DNA of 64,000 nucleotides. Origin: Variovorax sp. V93 (GTDB taxonomy: Bacteria; Pseudomonadota; Gammaproteobacteria; Burkholderiales; Burkholderiaceae_C). A program made the position numbers and the translations under genes. Every line of letters starts with the position of its first letter. Within the stretch, counting starts at the first letter, position 1. Location: assembly GCF_041154485.1 (NCBI RefSeq), contig NZ_AP028670.1, positions 496,001-560,000 of the forward strand. The letters run 5' to 3'. Positions 26,418 through 33,363 of this stretch are shown here, piece by piece. The notes beneath the pieces were generated by a model. That model made no database searches. It saw only the letters and a program-made list of their open reading frames with translations, and was not told the DNA's origin.

Positions 26418-26650
26418 GATTCACCTCCCTGCCGCCGGGGGTGGAACCCGCCGGAGTTTCGAAGACCGGCAGAACAAGGCCGATGGAGGTGCCGCGCCCG
26501 GGCGCGGATGCGATGCGCAGGCAACCGTCGGACTGGATCGAGAATCCCGCCACGGCCGGCGTCATGCCCGTGCCGTTGTCGGGCGAGCAGGGCAACGGCC
26601 AGCGCGAACACCAGGGCCAGCCGGGGCCGCATTCCTTGCTTCATGTTCAT
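26414..26650 (-). CDS. Possible 78-residue ORF coupled to neighbours by ATGA overlaps
   Basis: The frame starts with an ATG overlapping the DHH stop and ends with a TGA overlapping the BON start. It begins with a hydrophobic, export-like segment (MRPRLALVFALAVALLARQ) and then becomes arginine-rich and featureless. Another frame of the same stretch holds a histidine-kinase ATPase remnant, so the second half may be a frameshifted relic. It may be a real small gene or only a decayed linker. Confidence 0.3.
   Translation of the reverse strand: MNMKQGMRPRLALVFALAVALLARQRHGHDAGRGGILDPVRRLPAHRIRARARHLHRPCSAGLRNSGGFHPRRQGGES
26446..26595 (-). pseudogene. Remnant of a histidine-kinase ATPase domain
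   Basis: On the minus strand DNGTGMTPAVAGF is joined to LRIASAPGRGTSIGLVLPVFE. These match the N/G1 box and the final strands of an HATPase_c domain (compare [10 protein letters not shown] and [12 protein letters not shown] in the kinase at 38451), with the G2 box deleted between them. No start or HisKA region is present. Confidence 0.6.
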
Positions 26651-27642
26651 GAAGGCTCCGAAGCCGCCGGAGCATCCGGCATGGAGGACCAGGAAGTGCT
26701 GGCGAAGGCAGCAATGAAGCGCCTCAGGTCGCCGGCGCCCAGGCTGTCGATGCCGGCGGCGCGGGCGCGCCCGGCGCCCCCGAACCGGCGGCACAGCGCG
26801 TGGGCGCCCTGCGGATGCGCCAGCGGCGCGCGCACGCTGGCGACATAGCCTTCGCCCCCCGGCCTCAGCACAGCATGCGCCAGGCCCGGCGCCTCGGTGG
26901 CGAGATGATTGGCGAAGCACCCGAGCACGCGCCGGCTCCATGGCGCGTCGGGCAGCATGTGCACGCGGCCCGCAGGGCCCTGCCAGAGCAGGGTCGCCCT
27001 CGCCGCCTGGCGCAGATCGCTGCGTCGCATGGCGTCGATGTCCTCGACGATGGATTCGCGCGCCATCATGTCGCGCGGATCTGCGTAGCGCGCCATGAGC
27101 GGGTACAGCAGGCGGGGCGGAATGCAGACATCGCGCTCGTCGTCGCCGTAGGCGTTGTAGTTGATCAGCTCGCCCAGTCGCCGCAGCCCCGCGCGGTCGC
27201 CGGGCTCGACACCGCCGTCAAAGTCCAGCCGGTCGGCGACCGCAGCCAAGTTGTCGCCATAGGCGCCGACGAGGGCCCAGGCGCGGTGCGCACCGCCCAG
27301 ATGGGCGTCGACCAGAAGGCTGGTGCAGGCATCGCTCGCCTCGTCGACGTGGGATTCCAGGCAGGGATGGGAGGGAAGTCCTCCGCTCGCGTGATGGTCG
27401 AAGTAGCGCACGTGCACGCCCCGTGTGAGCAGCCGCAACAGGCCGGCGCGATTGCGCTGCATGGACAGGTCGAACACATTGACTTCGTCGCCCGCCTGCG
27501 CATCGACGACCCGGTCGAGCAGCGCCAGATCGCGCTTCAGCCCGGTCACCAACTCGGCCGGCCGGGTGTCCTCAAGACGCCACTGGACGACCGCGCAGAG
27601 ACCGTCGGCATCCCCGTTGCAGACGTCGAAGCATCGCGCCAT
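26647..27642 (-). CDS. DHH-family phosphoesterase
   Basis: The 331-residue protein begins CFDVCNGDADGLCAVVQWR, a DHH-type metal site, followed by NVFDLSMQRN and RYFDHHASGG near residue 100, the DHH signature. AYGDNLAAVAD supplies another metal ligand. Such enzymes cut phosphodiester bonds in oligonucleotides or cyclic dinucleotides, and the substrate cannot be read from the sequence. The ATG at 27642 is preferred to an upstream one at 27702. It follows the Crp/Fnr gene by 63 nt on the same strand. Confidence 0.83.
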   Translation of the reverse strand: MARCFDVCNGDADGLCAVVQWRLEDTRPAELVTGLKRDLALLDRVVDAQAGDEVNVFDLSMQRNRAGLLRLLTRGVHVRYFDHHASGGLPSHPCLESHVDEASDACTSLLVDAHLGGAHRAWALVGAYGDNLAAVADRLDFDGGVEPGDRAGLRRLGELINYNAYGDDERDVCIPPRLLYPLMARYADPRDMMARESIVEDIDAMRRSDLRQAARATLLWQGPAGRVHMLPDAPWSRRVLGCFANHLATEAPGLAHAVLRPGGEGYVASVRAPLAHPQGAHALCRRFGGAGRARAAGIDSLGAGDLRRFIAAFASTSWSSMPDAPAASEPS

Positions 27643-27705
27643 GGTGGATTGTTCCCGCTGCGGGGGCCGGTTGCCGATCCGGATCGACCCGCCGCGCCGC
27701 ACGCC

Positions 27706-28500
27706 TCACTGCAGCATGGCGGGCGCGGGCACGGGCGCAAGGCAGCGCTGCACGAAGGCCGACAAGGCCCCCACGTCCGGGATCTGCACGTCGCGACGCC
27801 CCTTCTCCACGAACTCGATCACCTTGTCGCGCGCCAGCCTGGACAGCGCCCGGCTCACGCTTTCGAGCGTCATGCCGAGGTAGTTGCCGATCTCGGCGCG
27901 CGTCATGCGCAGCGTGATCTGGTCGGTGCGCATGCCGCGCTCGGCCAGCGATTCAGCCCAGTAGCGCAGGAAGTCGGCCACGCGGGCGTCAGCCGGCAGC
28001 GTGCACACCGACATCAGCGAATCCCGGTCATGGGCGATCTCGCGGCTCATCGCAGTGTGGAACACCTGCAGCAGCGCAGGCTCGGCCAGGCAGGCGGCCA
28101 GCAGCGCCTCGTAGGAGACGACCCAGACCTCGCCCGTGTCCATCGCCACGGCGTCGCAGGAATAGTGGTTGGCGGCGATGCCGTCGAAGCCGAGCCAGTC
28201 GCCGCGGAACTTCAGGCCCACCACCTGCTCGCGCCCGTCCGCGGACAGGTTCACGATCTTGAAGAAGCCCGAGTTCAGGATGTAGAGATTGCCGAAGCGC
28301 TCGCCGGCCTGGTAGATCAGGTCGCCCGCATGCACGACGCGGCGCTGCGGGTTGAGGCGCTCCTTCAGCAGCTGCTGCGTCTCCACCAGCTTCTGGCTGG
28401 CCCGCTCGTGGACCGCCAGGCCGGCTTTCGGCACGGCGCGTGCAGCCAGGAATCCGTTCATCGCAGGTGCGGCGGCTTGGGTCAGGGACGGGTTGAACAT
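27706..28500 (-). CDS. Crp/Fnr-family transcriptional regulator lacking Fe-S cysteines
   Basis: The 264-residue protein has an N-terminal cyclic-nucleotide-binding-like barrel (GDLIYQAGERFGNLYILNSGFFKI, GREQVVGLKFRGDWLGFDGI) and a C-terminal helix-turn-helix TRAEIGNYLGMTLESVSRALSRL. The E-x-x-S-R of the recognition helix is that of FNR/Anr, which reads TTGAT. The first ~90 residues contain no cysteine, so the oxygen-labile 4Fe-4S cluster of FNR cannot form; haem, NO, redox thiol or level control are alternatives. AGGAGC precedes the ATG. Many matching boxes lie within this window, so it is the likely local activator. Confidence 0.9.
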   Translation of the reverse strand: MFNPSLTQAAAPAMNGFLAARAVPKAGLAVHERASQKLVETQQLLKERLNPQRRVVHAGDLIYQAGERFGNLYILNSGFFKIVNLSADGREQVVGLKFRGDWLGFDGIAANHYSCDAVAMDTGEVWVVSYEALLAACLAEPALLQVFHTAMSREIAHDRDSLMSVCTLPADARVADFLRYWAESLAERGMRTDQITLRMTRAEIGNYLGMTLESVSRALSRLARDKVIEFVEKGRRDVQIPDVGALSAFVQRCLAPVPAPAMLQ

Positions 28501-28649
28501 GTGGAAGCTCCTGGTGTAGATGGTGAGTCGCGGGTCGATGGAGGGATGCTAGGAAGCGCGCGGCAACACAGTGACAACGGCCGGAATCGGTGGGTAACGC
28601 TCGGTGAATGCTTTGTGTCCGGCGCGTATCAGCGCCGGTGCAACCGGAC

Positions 28650-28691
28650 TTGATCTGTATCAAGCCCGGCCTGCCCCCGCCCGGCTAACCT
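28650..28691 (+). promoter_or_regulatory. Perfect FNR box and -10 upstream of the 28717 gene
   Basis: TTGATCTGTATCAA (28650-28663) is a perfect palindromic FNR site. TAACCT (28686-28691) follows after exactly 22 nt as the -10. The divergent regulator gene at 28500 has no matching -10 on its side at this spacing, so autoregulation from this site would be indirect. Confidence 0.8.
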
Positions 28692-28716
28692 CTGCGCACT
28701 CACACCCAGGGGGTTC

Positions 28717-29226
28717 ATGCTCTTTCCCTTCGAGAACCACAATGTCTCGGCATTCCATGCGCTGTCGCCCGCGGAGGAGACGGCGCTGGTGGGCCGTGCG
28801 CGCCTGCTGCAGGCGGCATTCCTGCGGGGCGCCCTGTCGCCGCAGCTCAGGGGCAAGAAGCTCGGGATCCTCTGCGACGAAGGCGCCGACGGCACCGAAA
28901 GCCGGCTGCTGTTCCAGCGCGCGGCCGAGGAGCTGGGCGCGCACGTGGCAACCATCCGCCCCGCGCTCTCGAATCTCGGCAGCCCCGCCGAAGTGCAGCA
29001 CAGCGCACGCATCCTCGGCCGCTTCTACGACGCGCTGGAGTGCCAGGGCATGGCGCCCGAGGTCGTGCGGCAGATCGGCCTGAAGGCAGGCATTCCCGTC
29101 TACGACGGCCTCGCTTGTGCAAGCCACTCCACGGCCCGGCTCGCCGAGCTGCTCGACGAGCGGACCTCGCCGGCGGACAACCGGCGCTTCGTGGTGCAGG
29201 CACTGCTGCTGGGCAGCGTCGCCTGA
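28717..29226 (+). CDS. Very short ornithine-carbamoyltransferase-like protein
   Basis: The 169-residue protein keeps the OTCase N-terminal domain outline: LRGKKLGILCDEG, FQRAAEELGAHVATIRPA, SARILGRFYDALECQGMAPEVVRQI, AGIPVYDGLACASHSTARLAELLDE. It then jumps to NRRFVVQALLLGSV, the OTCase C-terminal helix. The STRTR phosphate loop is replaced by ADGTESR, HPTQ by HSTA, and the ornithine-binding domain is gone, so it should not be an active enzyme. It is related to the longer form at 3606, and both have FNR-type boxes. The ATG at 28717 is used. Confidence 0.68.
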   Translation: MLFPFENHNVSAFHALSPAEETALVGRARLLQAAFLRGALSPQLRGKKLGILCDEGADGTESRLLFQRAAEELGAHVATIRPALSNLGSPAEVQHSARILGRFYDALECQGMAPEVVRQIGLKAGIPVYDGLACASHSTARLAELLDERTSPADNRRFVVQALLLGSVA

Positions 29227-29239
29227 GCCGGCGCGTGAA

Positions 29240-29281
29240 TTGATCCAGCGCAATACGCCGGGCGCACGGCGTTCCTAGAGT
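29240..29281 (+). promoter_or_regulatory. FNR-type box and -10 upstream of BON-SDR-ADH operon
   Basis: TTGATCCAGCGCAA (29240-29253), then 22 nt, then TAGAGT (29276-29281). The TTCCTAGAGTGGA block is shared with the hsp20 promoter at 2941. Confidence 0.75.
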
Positions 29282-29346
29282 GGATGCACGGTTGCCGACG
29301 GCTTTTCTCGGGACCGATCCCAAGTTCATTCACTGAAGGAAACCTC

Positions 29347-30000
29347 ATGAAAACCGATGCGCAATTGCGAGACGACATCCAGGCGGAACTGGCCTGGGAC
29401 CCGTCGTTCAAGGCCTCCGACGTCGGCGTGATCGTCAAGGACGGCGTGGCCACCCTGACCGGCCATCTGGCGAGCTTTGCCGAGAAGTACGCCGTCGAAC
29501 GCGCGGTGCAGCGCGTGCACGGCGTGAAGGCCGTGGCCGTCGAGATCACGGTCAAGGTTCCGTTCGACAACGAGCGCACCGACGCCGACATTGCGATGGC
29601 CGCCGAGCGGGCACTCGAATGGAACGTGCTGGTGCCGGACGGCAAGATCCGCCCGATGGTGGAAAAGGGCTGGCTCACGCTGAACGGCGAGGTCGAGTGG
29701 GAGTACCAGCGCCGGGCCGCGGAAAGTGCCGTGCGCAACCTGATGGGCGTGCGGGGCGTGTCCAACCTCGTCAACGTCACGCCCAAGGTCAGGCCGGCCG
29801 ACGTCGAGAAGAAGATCCACGAAGCGCTCGCGCGCCAGGCCGACCGCGAAGCCAAGCACCTGGCCATCACGGTGAACGGCTCGCAGGTCACGCTGCGCGG
29901 CAAGGTCCATTCCTGGGCCGAGCGCAATGCGGTGCAGGGCGCGGCCTGGGCGGCGCCCGGTGTTTCGCTGGTCGTGAACGATCTCGCGGTGGACAATTGA
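29347..30000 (+). CDS. Triple BON-domain protein (paralogue 2)
   Basis: The 217-residue protein has three BON repeats beginning VGVIVKDGVATLTGHLASFAEK, IRPMVEKGWLTLNGEVEWEYQ and LAITVNGSQVTLRGKVHSWAER, and no signal peptide. AGGAAA lies upstream of the ATG at 29347; a more distant start at 29284 covers the promoter. It is closest to the paralogue at 35877. Its stop overlaps the following reductase gene (TTGA), so the two are translationally coupled. Confidence 0.9.
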   Translation: MKTDAQLRDDIQAELAWDPSFKASDVGVIVKDGVATLTGHLASFAEKYAVERAVQRVHGVKAVAVEITVKVPFDNERTDADIAMAAERALEWNVLVPDGKIRPMVEKGWLTLNGEVEWEYQRRAAESAVRNLMGVRGVSNLVNVTPKVRPADVEKKIHEALARQADREAKHLAITVNGSQVTLRGKVHSWAERNAVQGAAWAAPGVSLVVNDLAVDN

Positions 30001-30719
30001 GCCGCGTCGCACTGGTCACCGGCGGAACCTCCGGCATCGGAGCGGCCACGGCCGAGGCGCTGCAGTCTGCCGGTTACCGCGTGGCCGTCAACCACGCCAG
30101 CCGCCTGCAGGTTGCCGAGGCGTTCACCGCGCGCACCGGCATTCCGGCCTTTGCCTGGAACGTGGCCGACGCGCAGGCCTGCGCCGCCGGCGTGGCCCGC
30201 GTCGAGGCGGCGCTGGGCCCGGTGGAGGTGCTCGTCAACAACGCGGGCATCACGCGTGACGCGATGCTGCACAAGATGAGCTTCGAGCAATGGAAAGAGG
30301 TGCTCGACGTCAACCTCGGCGGCTGCTTCCACATGTGCCGCGCCGTCATCGGCGGCATGCGCGAGCGGCGCTTCGGACGCATCGTGAACCTCGGGTCGGT
30401 CAACGGCCTGTCGGGTCAGTTGGGCCAGACCAACTACGCAGCGACCAAGGCCGGGCTGGTGGGCTTCACGAGGTCACTGGCGCTTGAAGGCGCCTCGCAC
30501 AACATCACGGCCAACGTGGTGGCGCCGGGCTACACCGACACCCCCATGGTCGGGGCGGTCGACCCGCAGGTGATGGCACGCATCCTGACGAGCATTCCGG
30601 CCGGCCGCCTGGCCACGCCCGCCGAGATTGCGCGCGGCATCGCGTTCCTGGCTTCGGACGACTCGGGTTTCATCACCGGCATCACGCTGTCGATCAACGG
30701 CGGCAAATACATGGGCTGA
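29997..30719 (+). CDS. phaB: Acetoacetyl-CoA reductase-like SDR (PhaB type)
   Basis: The 240-residue protein begins at TTG 29997, directly coupled to the BON stop, and has SRVALVTGGTSGIGAATAEAL, the NNAGITRDAMLHKMSFEQW signature of PhaB, and YAATKAGLVGFTRSLALE with catalytic Tyr/Lys. It ends DDSGFITGITLSINGGKYMG, the usual PhaB tail. It would reduce acetoacetyl-CoA with NADPH, so it may dispose of reducing power during oxygen shortage. FabG activity is the main alternative. Confidence 0.88.
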   Translation: MSRVALVTGGTSGIGAATAEALQSAGYRVAVNHASRLQVAEAFTARTGIPAFAWNVADAQACAAGVARVEAALGPVEVLVNNAGITRDAMLHKMSFEQWKEVLDVNLGGCFHMCRAVIGGMRERRFGRIVNLGSVNGLSGQLGQTNYAATKAGLVGFTRSLALEGASHNITANVVAPGYTDTPMVGAVDPQVMARILTSIPAGRLATPAEIARGIAFLASDDSGFITGITLSINGGKYMG

Positions 30720-30767
30720 GCCACGCGCCGACCGCGGCCTGCCTCTTCCCGGAAGGCGAGTTCCGAC

Positions 30768-31778
30768 ATGACTGACGAACCCGACACCATGCGCGCCATG
30801 GTCCTGCCCGCGGCGATGCTGCCCCTCGAGATGCAGCGCCGCAGGATCCCGGCTCCCGGTGCGGGCGAGCTGCGCCTGCGCGTGCTGGCCTGTGCAGTCT
30901 GCCGCACCGACCTGCACATCGTCGACGGCGAGCTGCCGCTGCCCGTGCTGCCGATCGTGCCGGGCCACGAGATCGTGGGCGTGGTGGAAGCGCTCGGCGC
31001 GGGTGTCGAAAGCCATCGCGTCGGCGACCGGGTGGGCGTGCCATGGCTGGGCCACAGCTGCGGCTGCTGCGCCTTTTGCGCCGAGGGACGCGAGAACCTG
31101 TGCGACGCGCCGCGCTTCACCGGCTATCACCGCGACGGCGGCTTCGCGAGCCATGTGGTCGCCGAGGCGGCGTTCTGCCTGCCGCTGTCCATGCCCGAAG
31201 CCGATGCCGCCCGCATCGCGCCCTTGCTGTGCGCCGGCCTGATCGGCTGGCGCAGCCTGAAGGCCGCCGGCGAGGGCGCGCACCGGCTGGGCCTCTATGG
31301 ATTCGGTGCCGCGGCGCATCTGGTGGCCCAGGCCGCCAAGGCCCAGGGGCGCGAGGTCTACGCGTTCACCCGGCCCGGCGACCTCGCGGCCCAGGCCTTC
31401 GCGCGCAGCCTCGGCGCCGCATGGGCGGGCGATGCCGACAAGCGCCCGCCCGAGCCGCTGGATGCGGCCATCATCTTCGCGCCCGCCGGCGAACTGGTGC
31501 CGGCGGCCCTGCGCGCGGTGCGCAAGGGCGCCCGGGTGGTCTGCGGCGGCATCCACATGAGCGACATCCCGGCCTTTCCCTACCGGCTGCTGTGGGAGGA
31601 GCGCAGCCTGGTGTCGGTAGCCAACCTGACACGCGCCGACGCGCGCGAGTTCCTCGATTTCGCGCAGGCGCATCCGCTGCGGGTGCATGCCACGACCTAT
31701 GCGCTGGCGCAGGCCAACGAGGCACTGGCCGACCTGCGCGCAGGCCGGATCGAGGGCGCTGCGGTGCTGGTGCCTTGA
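30768..31778 (+). CDS. Zinc-dependent alcohol dehydrogenase 1
   Basis: This 336-residue medium-chain dehydrogenase has catalytic zinc ligands CRTDLH and GHEIVG, and the structural zinc cysteines in CGCCAFCAEGRENLC near residue 100. The cofactor loop is LYGFGAAAHLVAQAA rather than the strict GxGxxG of AdhP. It is probably a fermentative or aldehyde-reducing enzyme of the alcohol dehydrogenase family. It is 48 nt after the PhaB-like gene in the operon starting at the 29240 box. A second ADH of the same fold lies at 36543. Confidence 0.87.
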   Translation: MTDEPDTMRAMVLPAAMLPLEMQRRRIPAPGAGELRLRVLACAVCRTDLHIVDGELPLPVLPIVPGHEIVGVVEALGAGVESHRVGDRVGVPWLGHSCGCCAFCAEGRENLCDAPRFTGYHRDGGFASHVVAEAAFCLPLSMPEADAARIAPLLCAGLIGWRSLKAAGEGAHRLGLYGFGAAAHLVAQAAKAQGREVYAFTRPGDLAAQAFARSLGAAWAGDADKRPPEPLDAAIIFAPAGELVPAALRAVRKGARVVCGGIHMSDIPAFPYRLLWEERSLVSVANLTRADAREFLDFAQAHPLRVHATTYALAQANEALADLRAGRIEGAAVLVP

Positions 31779-31813
31779 GCGGGCCGCGCCGCTGCGGCAC
31801 GGCGCCGAGCTGG

Positions 31814-32215
31814 CTAGCGTGCGGGCGACGGGGGCTTTTCGCGGTCCAGCATCATCTGCGTGGCCATGTCCTTCATGGCCATGCAGCGCTTCATCATGTC
31901 GCCGGCGGGGGCACCGGGCTGCGCGGCCGGCGCCGCACCCATCTGGCACATCATCGACATCCCGCCCTGCATGGCCTCCATGTGTTCGGCCATCAGCGCC
32001 TGGCGTTCCTGGGGCGTGCGGGCGCCCATCATCTTCCGATGCATCTCGCGCATCCGCGCCATCTGCTGGTCCGGCGTCAACGCCGGGGTCGCAGGCCCCG
32101 CGGACGGATGGTGCAGCGCATGGTCCTTGTCCTGCGTGCCGTCCCTCGAGGGCAGCGCGGTGCAACCGGCCAGAAGGGCCAGCGCGGCCGCTCCCAGCAT
32201 GTGGGCAGTTTTCAT
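31814..32215 (-). CDS. Methionine-rich small lipoprotein
   Basis: The 133-residue product has a lipobox LLAGCTALP with acylation at Cys18, then a mature part rich in methionine and histidine (MREMHRKMMGARTPQ, EHMEAMQGGMSMMCQMG, MMKRCMAMKDMATQMM). The composition suggests metal, perhaps copper, binding, or periplasmic redox buffering, but no family is recognised. AAAGGATC precedes the ATG. It lies 50 nt after the usp gene and probably shares its promoter. Confidence 0.72.
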   Translation of the reverse strand: MKTAHMLGAAALALLAGCTALPSRDGTQDKDHALHHPSAGPATPALTPDQQMARMREMHRKMMGARTPQERQALMAEHMEAMQGGMSMMCQMGAAPAAQPGAPAGDMMKRCMAMKDMATQMMLDREKPPSPAR

Positions 32216-32265
32216 GGCAGATCCTTTCGGCGTTGGAAAAACATCCTCGGTGCGGCCACGGCCAC

Positions 32266-32688
32266 TCAGCGCACCAGCAGCACGGGCACCGTGCAACGGG
32301 CCAGCACCTTCATCGCCACCGAGCCCAGCACGAGGTTCGCCAGTGCGCCGTGACCGCGCGACCCCATGATCACGAGGTCGAACTTTCCATGCGTCGCAAA
32401 GGCGGCGATCTCGTCCGCCGGATGGCCCACCTTGTGGGCGAAGGCCGCCTCGATGCCATGCACGGCGAGCGCCGCACGCACGGGATCGAGAACGTCGCGC
32501 GCCTCGCCGTCGTAGAAGTTGTGCACGAGGTCCGGGCCGGCAAATGCCGCGGCGCGATGCGGCACCGGAAGCACGGCATTGAAGACCGTGAACGCATGGC
32601 CCGCGTTCGACCACTCCTTGTGCGCGGCCAGGTAGTCGAGCATGCGGGCCGTGTATTCGCTGCCGTCGACGGCGAGAAGGATTTTCAT
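32266..32688 (-). CDS. Universal stress protein, single domain
   Basis: The 140-residue protein spans one Usp fold, with KILLAVDGSEYTARML at the start and DLVIMGSRGHGALANLVLGSVAMKVL at the end, the full ATP-binding signature G-x2-G-x9-GS. It is divergent from a flavodoxin gene, with one FNR-type box serving both. It is followed by the methionine-rich lipoprotein gene. Confidence 0.92.
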   Translation of the reverse strand: MKILLAVDGSEYTARMLDYLAAHKEWSNAGHAFTVFNAVLPVPHRAAAFAGPDLVHNFYDGEARDVLDPVRAALAVHGIEAAFAHKVGHPADEIAAFATHGKFDLVIMGSRGHGALANLVLGSVAMKVLARCTVPVLLVR

Positions 32689-32723
32689 GGTGTTCCTTTG
32701 CGGATCGTGTTCGAGATGGCCGG

Positions 32724-32793
32724 ATCTTCGCCGCCGGCGCGGCAAGCGGGCTTGTTCCAGATCAAGGCCGCGGCGCCGCGCGCGGCCTACATT
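32724..32793. promoter_or_regulatory. Shared FNR-type box with -10 elements on both sides
   Basis: TTGTTCCAGATCAA (32752-32765) has TACATT (32788-32793) 22 nt downstream on the plus strand and GAAGAT (32729-32724) 22 nt downstream on the minus strand. One activator dimer could therefore serve the flavodoxin and usp genes. Confidence 0.7.
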
Positions 32794-32824
32794 GGCCTTT
32801 CCTGAACACACACCAAGGACCGCC

Positions 32825-33352
32825 ATGAACCAGATCCTCGTGGTCGTTTACTCCTACACGGGAACGTCCCGCAAGGTGGCCGAGCTGCTGTGCAGCCAGC
32901 AGGGCTGGCCCATGGCCGAGATCGTCGAGACACGGCCGCGCGCCGGTGCGTCCGGCAGCTGGCGCTGCATGCTCGATTCCTTCTTTCGCCGGCGCCCCGC
33001 GATCCGCTACCAGGGCCCGGAGACAGCGCAGTTCGATGCCGTGGTGCTGGTGTCGCCGATCTGGGGCCAGCGCCTGGCCGGTCCCATGCGCAGCTTCGTG
33101 GCCGCGCAGTGCAATCACCTGCCCGATGTGGCCGTGATATCGGTCATGGGAGGGCGCGGCGCCCCCCATGCCGTGGCCGAGATCGGCCGCCTGCTCGGAC
33201 GCACTCCCATCCTCGACACCGCGTTCACCACGCGCGAAGTCGACAGCGGCAGTTTCGCCGCGCGGCTGCAGGGCTTCGGCACGGCGGTGCGCGCCGCCGA
33301 AGGCACGCAGCCGGCGGTCCGGCCCGCCACCCTCTCGCCCCAGGCTTCCTGA
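32825..33352 (+). CDS. Flavodoxin-family protein
   Basis: The 175-residue protein begins ILVVVYSYTGTSRKVAELL, the FMN phosphate-binding loop of flavodoxins. It continues with VVLVSPIWGQRLAGPMRSFVAA and a last flavin strand VISVMGGRGAPHAV. A C-terminal proline-rich tail of about 30 residues is extra. Such proteins carry electrons or reduce quinones in the cytoplasm. It is 11 nt before the DegP-like gene and may be co-transcribed with it. Confidence 0.83.
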   Translation: MNQILVVVYSYTGTSRKVAELLCSQQGWPMAEIVETRPRAGASGSWRCMLDSFFRRRPAIRYQGPETAQFDAVVLVSPIWGQRLAGPMRSFVAAQCNHLPDVAVISVMGGRGAPHAVAEIGRLLGRTPILDTAFTTREVDSGSFAARLQGFGTAVRAAEGTQPAVRPATLSPQAS

Positions 33353-33363
33353 CCAGGTATTCC

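Noticed and set aside
28546..28587. Possible FNR box upstream of the Crp/Fnr gene's own -10 (TAGCAT on the minus strand)
   Set aside because: At the 22-nt position the sequence is ATTCCGGCCGTTGT on the minus strand, which does not match TTGAT-N4-ATCAA.
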